Source of the DNA: Gemmatimonadota bacterium
Lineage (GTDB): Bacteria > Gemmatimonadota > Gemmatimonadetes > Gemmatimonadales > GWC2-71-9
DNA: 14,638 nt
NCBI GenBank assembly: GCA_029862935.1
Contig: JAOTWK010000040.1
Location: 1 to 14,638, forward strand
Reading direction: 5' to 3'
Position numbers and translations under genes: made by a program. This document shows positions 1-6,488 of this stretch, piece after piece; within the stretch, counting starts at the first letter, position 1, and every line of letters begins with the position of its first letter. The notes under the pieces were generated by a model. It saw only the letters and a list, made by a program, of their open reading frames with translations. It was not told where the DNA came from and made no database searches.

Positions 1-390
1 GCCCGAGACCAGGAGTCCGAAATTGGACTCTAGGAACACTGCCATGCTCACGGCCGCCGTAAGGAGCCCGACCGAGCGCTTGGACCGGGCAACGCCCAGC
101 CGCTCGACACCGTTGACGAAGCCCTCCATGCCGCCCGACGCCTGTGTCAGGGTGATCATGGACCCGATCAGCACCGAGAAGAGCAGTACCCGCGCATTGT
201 CGCCGTCGGTGATGGCGGCGACATAGGCGTCGACCGACGCGATGAGCCCGGCCACGGGGTCCCATCCGTTCATGATGATCCAGCCGAGCAACACGAACAG
301 GGCAAGCGACAGGAACACCTGTCGGGTCTTGATTGCCAGGCCGATGGCGACGATGGGCGGGAGGATGGAGAGCCAGCCGTAGGAATCCAT
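1..390 (-). CDS. NhaC-family Na+/H+ antiporter, N-terminal part (runs off left edge)
   Basis: The minus strand is open from an ATG at 390-388 to the window edge without a stop (130 codons), so the C-terminal part is missing. The protein starts MDSYGWLSILPPIVAIGLAI, followed by KTRQVFLSLALFVLLGW and, at about residues 110-130, a segment containing AVFLESNFGLLVSG. This 'YGWLSILPP(I/L)xAIxLAIxTRQVxxSL' opening is typical of NhaC-type (IT-superfamily) antiporters. Hydrophobic spans are visible at about 7-20, 25-40, 67-83 and 105-121. Members of the family exchange external H+ for cytoplasmic Na+ in the inner membrane; the substrate is inferred from the family only. No Shine-Dalgarno sequence precedes the ATG; instead a GGGATAC-type heptamer array lies 9 bp upstream. 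It is transcribed divergently from the TonB receptor. Confidence 0.8.
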   Translation of the reverse strand, partial: MDSYGWLSILPPIVAIGLAIKTRQVFLSLALFVLLGWIIMNGWDPVAGLIASVDAYVAAITDGDNARVLLFSVLIGSMITLTQASGGMEGFVNGVERLGVARSKRSVGLLTAAVSMAVFLESNFGLLVSG

Positions 391-398
391 GCGGTCTC

Positions 399-426
399 GG
401 GATACGGGATACGGGATAAGGGATAA
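399..426. repeat. Four heptanucleotide tandem repeats next to the antiporter start
   Basis: Two copies of GGGATAC (399-405, 406-412) are followed by two of GGGATAA (413-419, 420-426) with no gaps. The array ends 8 bp from the start codon of the minus-strand antiporter, where a ribosome binding site or promoter would normally be. Seen from that gene the array reads as TTATCCC/GTATCCC units. Confidence 0.85.
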
Positions 427-780
427 GAGACCGGCGCGAGTGGGACAAGGGACGAGCAGGTGTTGCCAACAGCCCTGAACCGGTCTGCTGAAATCTCATC
501 TGCCTAACGCCTTATCAGCCCCAGCCGGCCAAATTGCACATTCCCTGTAGCAATCCGATCGTTTCACTCCCTTTTTCTCGAACTCTAATCAAACCTTCAC
601 ATTCGGTTTTATTGACGCTTTGGGCATCGCCAGGCAAGTTTCTTTGCACCTCCCGACGCGCTCTCTCCGTCCCGACGTGGAGAGGAGAAGTGTTGCGATG
701 TCCGCCATGTTCATTTCTGCACACACGTCCCCGAGCAATCGTACGGGGCTCACCTTGTCATAATTGGACTCACTCTTTCT
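427..780. other. Intergenic region between antiporter and TonB receptor; no gene seen
   Basis: I see no convincing gene, RNA gene or riboswitch here. The middle (about 535-620) is more AT-rich than its surroundings and is the likeliest place for promoters. Weak -10-like hexamers facing the receptor are TCTAAT at 584-589 and CATAAT at 759-764; neither has a good -35 at 16-18 bp. The second would give a leader of about 24 nt ahead of the receptor ATG. The ORFs in both directions here lack recognisable protein features. Confidence 0.4.
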
Positions 781-786
781 AGGAGG
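781..786 (+). promoter_or_regulatory. Strong ribosome binding site of the TonB receptor
   Basis: A perfect AGGAGG lies 8 nt before the ATG at 795. It decides this start over the in-frame ATG at 804, three codons later. It is the clearest Shine-Dalgarno sequence in the window; most other genes here have weak ones or none. Confidence 0.85.
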
Positions 787-794
787 ATCGCTCG

Positions 795-3554
795 ATGCGA
801 ATCATGTTTGGACTGAAGAGCTGGGTCGCAGCGGCAGTACTTGGGGTCGCCGCGGCGGGCCAGCTCTCTGCGCAGGGTGCGACTGCCACCCTCACCGGTC
901 GTGTCACGGCGTCCGATGGCATGACCTTGACCGGTGTGCAGGTGGTGGCCACGAGTCGAACCACCGGTAGCCAATTTGGTGCGCGCACGGGGGAGGATGG
1001 GGTCTACACGATCACCGATCTCCGACCCGGTGCGTACGGCGTCATAGCGCGGATGATTGGTTACGACGTCGGCCGTGACGACGACGTGCGGATCAGGGCC
1101 GGACAGTCGACCCAGCTGAACTTCGTTCTGGGTGTGCAACCCATTGTGCTGGACGCGATGGAGATTTTCGCCACACGCGCCGTCGAGCGGAAGACACCGG
1201 TGGCGTACTCGAACGTGGACAAAGCACAGATGGATCAACAGCTGGGATCACAGGACATTCCGCTCGTCTTGAATCTGACGCCCAGTGTGTACTCGACGGA
1301 GTCCGGAGGAGCAGCGGGTGATGCCCGCATCAACGTACGCGGCTTCGACCAGCGCAACGTTGCGGTCATGATCAACGGTGTGCCCGTCAACGACATGGAA
1401 AATGGATGGGTGTACTGGTCGAACTGGGACGGTGTGGGTGATGCCACGTCGACCATACAGCTCCAGCGAGGACTCTCCGCCGTCAACCTGGCGACGCCAT
1501 CGATCGGTGGAACCCTGAATATCATCACCGACGCCACCACGCTGTCGCCGGGAGGGATGTTCAAACAGGAATTCGGCAACGACGGGTTCCTCAAGACCAC
1601 GGCGATGCTGTCGTCGGGTCTGTTGGGTGACAAGTTCGCGTTCATGGCCCAAGGCGTGCGAAAGACGGGGGATGGCATCGCACAAGGTCTCTGGACCGAC
1701 GCATGGGCGTATTACTTTGGCGCGAGCTACAAGGTCAGCGCCAGCAACCGGATTGATCTGTTTGCGCTCGGCGCGCCACAACGCCACGGACAGCGACTGT
1801 ACGCGCAGAACATCGGGGCGATCGACTCTTCCTTCGCGAGAGGCCTCAGTGGCTACGATCCTGCTGCGCTAATCGCCTATCCTCAGGCCGATTCCGGCTT
1901 CCGCTACAACGAGAACTGGAACACGGTTTCGTCGTCGTACACGGGACAGCAGGCGGAAGGCACCAAACTGTTCAACCGTCAAAACCCGAACTTCTTGAAT
2001 GAGAGAGAGAACTTCTTCCACAAGCCCCAGGTCAACCTGAACTGGTACTCGTCACTCTCCGACATGCTGTCGCTCAGCACGGTGGCCTACTACTCCGGCG
2101 GGAAAGGTGGCGGAACGGGGGAGATAGACTATTTCTCCGGGTTTACGTGGGATTACAGCGGGCCATCTCGTATCGCCGACTGGGACGCCATGGTCGCAGT
2201 CAACCAGGGCACCGTCGATCGGAGGGGAGATCCCAAGGCAGCGGGGCGGTCCATGGGCATTCTCCGCAACAGCCGCAACAACCAGTGGACGATCGGCGCC
2301 ATCTCGAAGCTCTCGATGGATCTCTCAGGGCCTCTCACCATGGAGGTTGGTGCAGACTGGCGCACCGCTTCGATCGATCACTACCGTGAAGTCCGTGACC
2401 TGCTCGGCGGCACCTACTTCATCACCGAACCTGGTGACGCCAGCGACTTCTGGCCGGCCCCTGACGACCAGCGTGGTCTTGGCGACAAGATCGATTACGA
2501 CTTCACCAACACCGTCGATTGGCTAGGCGGGTACGTGCAAGGTGAGTACGCGACCAGCAAGTACACGCTCTACGGCATGGGCGGATTGTCGACGATCAAG
2601 TACAGCTACACGAACAACTTCATGGATGACGGTACCGGTAGCCCGGTCGTTGCCAACCCTGACCGTATCTTCGGCACGCAGTTCAAGGGCGGAGGCCTGC
2701 TGAACCTCACCGACGAGTTGGGAGCCTATGTCAACGCCGGTTACATCTCGAAGGTGCCGATCTTCGACGGCGTCGTCGACGACTTTAGCGGCGCGCTGAA
2801 CCCCGACCCGCAGAACGAGAAGTTCCTGCATTTCGAGGGCGGGCTCGACTACCGGGCACTCGACCGGACCATCTCGGTGAGCCTCAATGGGTACTTCACG
2901 CAGTGGAAGGACCGGACCATTACGCGTGGGATCGTGACCACAGCCGGAGAAGACGCGCTCGTCAGTCTGCTGGGTCTGGACGCGGTTCACATGGGCATCG
3001 AGGCGGAGGCGGCCTTCCGGGTCTCCAATCTGCTGCGCCTGGATGTGTCTGCGGCCGTGTCCAACTGGAAGTACACGGACGACGTCTCGGGGACATATCG
3101 GCCCGACCCCGGTGCTCCGGCCGTGCCGTACGATTTCTACATCAACGATCTCAAGGTCGGTAACGCGCCCCAGCTGCAAGCCTCGGCGGCGGTGTCGGTC
3201 TTCCCGATCGATGGCCTCTTCGTTCAGGTGGTTGGCAGGGCGTATGGAAACCACTATGCCGACTTCAATCCGGTCGACCGGGACGATCCGGCCGATCGGG
3301 CGCAGAGTTGGAAGGCGCCGGGCTACGCGGTGTTTGATGCGCACTTCTCGTATTCGCCGCCGGCGGCGATTCGCTTCCTGGAGCGCGTGACACTGTTCGG
3401 GCACGCCTACAACCTGCTGGACGAGACGTACATTTTGGACGCCATCGACAACTCGTCGTTCAACGGGTTCGACCTCGACCACGACGCGGACGATGCTGAG
3501 GTCTTCTTCGGGCTGCCGCGGCGCTTCAACGCGGGGCTGCAGGTGCACTTCTAA
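795..3554 (+). CDS. TonB-dependent outer-membrane receptor with N-terminal carboxypeptidase-regulatory-like domain
   Basis: This 919-aa protein has a signal peptide (residues 1-26, ending QLSA before Q27). An Ig-like carboxypeptidase-regulatory-like domain follows at about 30-113 (VTASDGMTLTGVQVV, GEDGVYTITDLRPGAYGV). The plug is at about 130-250, with LNLTPSVY, RINVRGFDQRNVAVMINGVP and the Trp-rich NGWVYWSNWDG. The rest is a 22-stranded-type beta-barrel ending RRFNAGLQVHF, with the terminal Phe usual for outer-membrane barrels. Such receptors import bulky substrates using TonB-ExbBD energy. The Trp-rich plug motif is common in Bacteroidota receptors, but no SusD-type lipoprotein adjoins, so this is not an obvious SusCD glycan locus and the ligand is unknown. 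The gene stands alone, followed by a terminator-like hairpin. The start is fixed by AGGAGG at 781-786. Confidence 0.93.
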   Translation: MRIMFGLKSWVAAAVLGVAAAGQLSAQGATATLTGRVTASDGMTLTGVQVVATSRTTGSQFGARTGEDGVYTITDLRPGAYGVIARMIGYDVGRDDDVRIRAGQSTQLNFVLGVQPIVLDAMEIFATRAVERKTPVAYSNVDKAQMDQQLGSQDIPLVLNLTPSVYSTESGGAAGDARINVRGFDQRNVAVMINGVPVNDMENGWVYWSNWDGVGDATSTIQLQRGLSAVNLATPSIGGTLNIITDATTLSPGGMFKQEFGNDGFLKTTAMLSSGLLGDKFAFMAQGVRKTGDGIAQGLWTDAWAYYFGASYKVSASNRIDLFALGAPQRHGQRLYAQNIGAIDSSFARGLSGYDPAALIAYPQADSGFRYNENWNTVSSSYTGQQAEGTKLFNRQNPNFLNERENFFHKPQVNLNWYSSLSDMLSLSTVAYYSGGKGGGTGEIDYFSGFTWDYSGPSRIADWDAMVAVNQGTVDRRGDPKAAGRSMGILRNSRNNQWTIGAISKLSMDLSGPLTMEVGADWRTASIDHYREVRDLLGGTYFITEPGDASDFWPAPDDQRGLGDKIDYDFTNTVDWLGGYVQGEYATSKYTLYGMGGLSTIKYSYTNNFMDDGTGSPVVANPDRIFGTQFKGGGLLNLTDELGAYVNAGYISKVPIFDGVVDDFSGALNPDPQNEKFLHFEGGLDYRALDRTISVSLNGYFTQWKDRTITRGIVTTAGEDALVSLLGLDAVHMGIEAEAAFRVSNLLRLDVSAAVSNWKYTDDVSGTYRPDPGAPAVPYDFYINDLKVGNAPQLQASAAVSVFPIDGLFVQVVGRAYGNHYADFNPVDRDDPADRAQSWKAPGYAVFDAHFSYSPPAAIRFLERVTLFGHAYNLLDETYILDAIDNSSFNGFDLDHDADDAEVFFGLPRRFNAGLQVHF

Positions 3555-3579
3555 GCTGCAGCGGATCGCAGAATGGCAG

Positions 3580-3609
3580 ACGGGGGCCCTCTGGCAACAG
3601 GGTCCCCGT
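3580..3609 (+). terminator. Hairpin terminator-like structure after the TonB receptor
   Basis: The arms ACGGGGGCCCT (3580-3590) and AGGGTCCCCGT (3599-3609) pair over 11 bp with one G-U and an 8-nt loop. The hairpin begins 25 nt after the TAA stop. There is no strong T-tract after it (TCTGTCAG follows), so intrinsic termination is likely but not certain. Confidence 0.65.
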
Positions 3610-3612
3610 TCT

Positions 3613-3668
3613 GTCAGCAGTGAGCCGTCAGCAGTGAGCCATCAGCCATCAGCCGTCAGCTATCAGCC
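3613..3668. repeat. Period-7 degenerate tandem repeat, eight units
   Basis: Eight contiguous heptamers read GTCAGCA, GTGAGCC, GTCAGCA, GTGAGCC, ATCAGCC, ATCAGCC, GTCAGCT, ATCAGCC. The first four form a 14-bp unit (GTCAGCAGTGAGCC) repeated exactly twice. The array begins 3 nt after the terminator-like hairpin. I see no coding potential. Confidence 0.9.
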
Positions 3669-3694
3669 AGTCCGTCCGTTAGTCGTCTGATGGT

Positions 3695-3737
3695 CATCGC
3701 CCACTCATCGCCTTGCATCGCCCGTCAGTTCATCGCC
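3695..3737. repeat. Interspersed CATCGCC heptamers, locus A
   Basis: Four copies of CATCGCC occur at 3695-3701, 3706-3712, 3716-3722 and 3731-3737, separated by 3-8 bp. The first two form the 18-mer CATCGCCCACTCATCGCC, which recurs exactly at 13573-13590. The lone CATCGCCCGTC element is also shared by the two loci. Confidence 0.85.
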
Positions 3738-3775
3738 GTCGCGAACACGACAGTCGTCTCAGTCGTTCATGTCGT

Positions 3776-3823
3776 CTGCCCCCCTGCCCCCCTCCCCCCC
3801 TGCCGCCCTGCCGCTCTGCCGCC
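3776..3823. repeat. Period-8 CTGCCGCC/CTGCCCCC tandem array abutting lptG
   Basis: Six contiguous octamers read CTGCCCCC, CTGCCCCC, CTCCCCCC, CTGCCGCC, CTGCCGCT, CTGCCGCC. The array ends 4 bp before the lptG stop codon complement (3828-3830), so it forms the immediate 3' flank of the lptFG transcript. Runs of six and seven C's within it are prone to replication slippage. Confidence 0.85.
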
Positions 3824-3827
3824 GTCG

Positions 3828-4907
3828 CTATGTCTCCGCCCGCTTGAGCAACCAGAGGCCAAAGCCACCGAACAACATGTTGGGCAGCCAGGCCGCAAGG
3901 GTCGGCGGGACGATGCCCCCTGAGCCGAACGTGCGTGAGAGCTGGACCAAGACGAGAAACACGACGGTGGTGCCAAGGCTCACGGCCACCCCGAACGCCC
4001 CGCTGGTGCGTGGGCCGGAGACGACGAGTGGTGCGGAGAAGATCGCGATGATGAGGCACGTAAGCGGCACGGCGAGCTTGAGCGCCAAGTGCACCCGAAG
4101 GAGCCTACCGTCGCCGCCCGAGCGTTCCAGGGCATTGACGTACCGGCGCAGCTCCCCGTAACGCATCTCCTCGGGTTTCTTGGGCTCGATCAGCAGATCG
4201 GCCGGTCGTTCGACGAAGTTGCTCAGGTACATCGATTCGAATGCAAAATCCTGTGCGTCTTCGTCCCCACCGATGATGCGGAAGTGTCCTCGGCGGAGAT
4301 CCCAGCGTGACGTTGCGGTATCGTAATTGGCTGTCGGCGCCTGGATCGCCAGCGTCGGGTAATCGGGGCCTGTTCCTTCGCGCTCGAGCACGGCGTCACG
4401 CATGAGTTGTCGCGCGACGTTGACCTCACGAATGGCGTAGTTCCAGCCCTCTTCCGCGCGGTACACGAAATTGTAGCGCGCGGACTGCGAACGCTGCTCC
4501 AATTCGCCCAATAGTTCCAACTGGCGACGGGTGGCCGGTGGAGCGAGTTCACCGATTCCGAGACCGATGACGGATGCGACTGTGGCTGCCACCAGCACCG
4601 GAACGATGACGCGATGGATGCTCTGTCCCGAGGCCTTGGCGGCAACGAGCTCGAAGTGGCGAGCCATGTTGACTAGGCTGAACACCGTGGCAAAGAGCAC
4701 CGCGGCCGGCAGAATGAGGAATACCCGCTCAGGAAGACTGAACAGGTATCCAAGTGCGATCGCGCTTGGAGCGAGATCGCGGATCAAATACTTGTCGAGG
4801 TTTTCCGTGAGTTCGATGAGAATCACGACAAGCGGGAGCCCCAGTCCGGCCACCACGAAAATCGTGACCCACTGCCGCAGTAGATACCGATCGAGAATAC
4901 GGATCAT
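3828..4907 (-). CDS. lptG: LPS export ABC transporter permease LptG (YjgP/YjgQ family)
   Basis: This 359-aa inner-membrane protein starts MIRILDRYLLRQWVTIFVVA, the usual YjgP/YjgQ opening with an amphipathic helix leading into TM1. Membrane spans lie at about 14-32, 47-80 and 98-121. A periplasmic beta-jellyroll follows at about 122-260 (APTANYDTATSRWDLRRGHF). The last three spans are at about 272-297, 303-325 and 333-355, ending LLKRAET. With LptF and the LptB ATPase it extracts LPS from the inner membrane and passes it to the periplasmic LptC/A bridge. The length matches the family. Its ATG overlaps the lptF stop as ATGA (4904-4907), so translation is probably coupled. Assignment as G rather than F rests on operon order and on the shorter, classical layout. 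Confidence 0.9.
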   Translation of the reverse strand: MIRILDRYLLRQWVTIFVVAGLGLPLVVILIELTENLDKYLIRDLAPSAIALGYLFSLPERVFLILPAAVLFATVFSLVNMARHFELVAAKASGQSIHRVIVPVLVAATVASVIGLGIGELAPPATRRQLELLGELEQRSQSARYNFVYRAEEGWNYAIREVNVARQLMRDAVLEREGTGPDYPTLAIQAPTANYDTATSRWDLRRGHFRIIGGDEDAQDFAFESMYLSNFVERPADLLIEPKKPEEMRYGELRRYVNALERSGGDGRLLRVHLALKLAVPLTCLIIAIFSAPLVVSGPRTSGAFGVAVSLGTTVVFLVLVQLSRTFGSGGIVPPTLAAWLPNMLFGGFGLWLLKRAET

Positions 4908-6394
4908 GTGGAGATCGGCTCTCGAGCCGCACGCGTCCTACCCCGGATTGCTGCCACGCGCCGTGACACGGTTCCCGCCTTGCTCATTCGCCACACGGCG
5001 ATCGCCCCGATCGCTGCCATCAGGATGTTGGAAATCCACATTGCAAGAAACGGCGGCACGATCCGTCGGTTGGCTAGGGTCTCTCCTCCGATCAGTCCGA
5101 TGTAGTAGATGAGGAACACGATCATTCCTGCTCCCAGCACGAGGCCGAGTCCACCACCCGGAAATCGGAACGCCAGCGGAATGCCGACCAGCACGAATAC
5201 GATGCACGCTGCGGCAATCGAGTATTTCTTGTGGTACTCGACCTTGTAGGCCGCCGCCCGCGCTTCAGCGCTCCTTACGCGATCTCGCAAGGCGCGGACC
5301 TCGGCGGCCCGCTGACGCGGGACGGCACTCGTAAGCGGTCGTTGAACCGGCTGGCCGAGCCGCTCGAGGAGCCCTCCACGTATCGAGTCCGGCGTAACTG
5401 TCTGGGCGGCGAGATCTTTGACGCCGATCACGTCTCCCAACCATAGCAGCGCTATGCAGTAGATGCTGCGTCGGGGCATTGGGACATCGGTGTCGGCCGT
5501 GGCCGTGGGGAGGCCCACCAACTCTCGCAGCCCATTGAGCTCAGCGACGTCTGCTTTCAGCGTGTTGACCTCCGCTTCACGCGAGGCGGTGCGGACCACT
5601 TCTTCGAGCTGACATACGCCGCGCTCGCGGTCACCTCGGTAATCGTCGTTCTCACGGCGGATGAACTCACTACCCACACCCCGAACCAGCACGAGCTGGT
5701 GCCTGAAGCCCGTCTGCTGGAACATCTGGGGGTCATCGCGGTCAAACTCGTGGATGGAGCCGTCGAACAACGTCAGTTGCAGGTCCTCTTGGTTGGGGGC
5801 GAATGTGAGGCTGCCGCTGTCGGCGTAGATGATCCGCTTGCGGTTCTGCTCCTCCAGTTGGTAGACCGTGATGTCCCGCATGCCATACGTCGATTGATCG
5901 ATCTGTGCGGCCCACAGTGCTGTGCGTCCCTTCTGCACCTCGTTGATGACGTGTTCTTTGAGCGAAAAGGTGGGCTTGGTCCGGATGATGTCCGACATGA
6001 GCGTGCGGAGACGGTGGTTCGTGCGGGGCAGAACTTGGTCGGAGAACAGAAACGAGATGACGGCCACGGCAGTGGCAGCCGCGAGGAGTGGGCGCACGAT
6101 CTGTCCGACCGACACTCCCCCCGCTCGCATCGCCGTGAACTCGTGGTCGCCCGCCATCCGACTCACCGTGTAGAGGACCGCGACGAGCACCGACATCGAG
6201 AGGGTAATCGCAATGAGAAAGGGAATCGTGAGCGCAAAGAACTCGAGGATGACGGTCCACGGAAGACCCTTGCCTAGCAAGTCCTGCAGCTTGCGCGCAA
6301 CTTGGCGCAGCAGTTCGAAGCTCGTGAGGGCCGAGAGCGCGAACAGGAACGGCCAGACGTGCTGTTTGAGCAGATAGCGGCGCAAGATCTTCAT
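4904..6394 (-). CDS. lptF: LPS export ABC transporter permease LptF (YjgP/YjgQ family), enlarged
   Basis: I take the start as ATG 6394-6392, giving 496 aa beginning MKILRRYLLKQHVWPFLFAL, the family's typical opening. A longer reading from 6457 adds 21 residues unlike the family. TM1-3 lie at about 12-30, 46-75 and 98-119; 'SRMAGDHEFTAMRAGGVSVGQIVRP' at 78-102 is the conserved coupling-helix region that contacts LptB. The jellyroll is at about 120-255 (IIYADSGSLTFAPN, LFDGSIHEFD) and TM4-6 at about 391-411, 417-437 and 448-469. Between jellyroll and TM4 is an insertion of roughly 120 residues (256-380) with heptad-like helical stretches and a hydrophobic patch (IYCIALLWLGDVIG, 311-324). Escherichia coli LptF is about 366 aa, so this copy is well over 100 residues longer. 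There is no clear Shine-Dalgarno; the predicted promoter leaves a leader of only about 9 nt. Confidence 0.9.
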   Translation of the reverse strand: MKILRRYLLKQHVWPFLFALSALTSFELLRQVARKLQDLLGKGLPWTVILEFFALTIPFLIAITLSMSVLVAVLYTVSRMAGDHEFTAMRAGGVSVGQIVRPLLAAATAVAVISFLFSDQVLPRTNHRLRTLMSDIIRTKPTFSLKEHVINEVQKGRTALWAAQIDQSTYGMRDITVYQLEEQNRKRIIYADSGSLTFAPNQEDLQLTLFDGSIHEFDRDDPQMFQQTGFRHQLVLVRGVGSEFIRRENDDYRGDRERGVCQLEEVVRTASREAEVNTLKADVAELNGLRELVGLPTATADTDVPMPRRSIYCIALLWLGDVIGVKDLAAQTVTPDSIRGGLLERLGQPVQRPLTSAVPRQRAAEVRALRDRVRSAEARAAAYKVEYHKKYSIAAACIVFVLVGIPLAFRFPGGGLGLVLGAGMIVFLIYYIGLIGGETLANRRIVPPFLAMWISNILMAAIGAIAVWRMSKAGTVSRRVAAIRGRTRAAREPIST

Positions 6395-6409
6395 GGATGC
6401 CTGTAACTT

Positions 6410-6437
6410 ACTATATTTGAACGACTTGAAGCGGCAA
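6410..6437 (-). promoter_or_regulatory. Candidate promoter of lptFG
   Basis: On the minus strand TTGCCG (6437-6432, 4/6 to the -35 consensus) is followed after 16 bp by TATAGT (6415-6410, 5/6 to the -10). The predicted start, near 6403, gives a near-leaderless lptF mRNA. The -10 overlaps a plus-strand TATATT, and the -35 lies inside the left arm of the palindrome at 6432-6449. Confidence 0.45.
6412..6417 (+). promoter_or_regulatory. Candidate -10 box of sprA
   Basis: TATATT (5/6 to the -10 consensus) on the plus strand overlaps the minus-strand TATAGT by 4 bp. The match upstream at -35 is poor (TTCATG at 6390-6395 with 16 bp spacing, 3/6). It would give a leader of about 65 nt to the ATG at 6489, carrying the 6432-6449 palindrome near its 5' end. 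Confidence 0.35.
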
Positions 6438-6449
6438 TAGGCATTGCCG
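6432..6449. promoter_or_regulatory. 18-bp palindrome in the lptF/sprA divergent region
   Basis: CGGCAAT and ATTGCCG form perfect 7-bp arms around a 4-bp spacer (AGGC). The site covers the putative lptF -35 and the initially transcribed part of sprA, where a dimeric regulator could affect both genes. It could instead act as a small RNA hairpin in the sprA leader. No regulator is recognised. Confidence 0.5.
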
Positions 6450-6488
6450 ACCCTCACGTCTCACAAGGTGTACCCCCGACGACCCTCG

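Noticed and set aside
762..771. AATTGGACTC repeated at 21-30 and 762-771
   Set aside because: One copy is inside the antiporter coding region; a single 10-mer match is best taken as chance.
391..794. Possible riboswitch ahead of the TonB receptor
   Set aside because: I looked for cobalamin- or TPP-type conserved boxes and extended helices and found none; the best local stem is only CCCCG/CGGGG (729-748).
2523..3548. Long antisense frame (341 codons) opposite the TonB receptor
   Set aside because: It is opposite a well-supported gene, Arg/Val-rich with no recognisable motifs, and typical of antisense shadows in GC-rich DNA. The same applies to 10419-11426 and 11807-12784.
3613..3823. CRISPR-like array
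   Set aside because: The units are 7-8 bp and contiguous or irregular, with no spacers of 30-40 bp and no cas genes.
6395..6457. Longer lptF start adding 21 residues
   Set aside because: The added residues are unlike the family opening and would run through the predicted lptF promoter; MKILRRYLLK at 6394 is the expected N-terminus.
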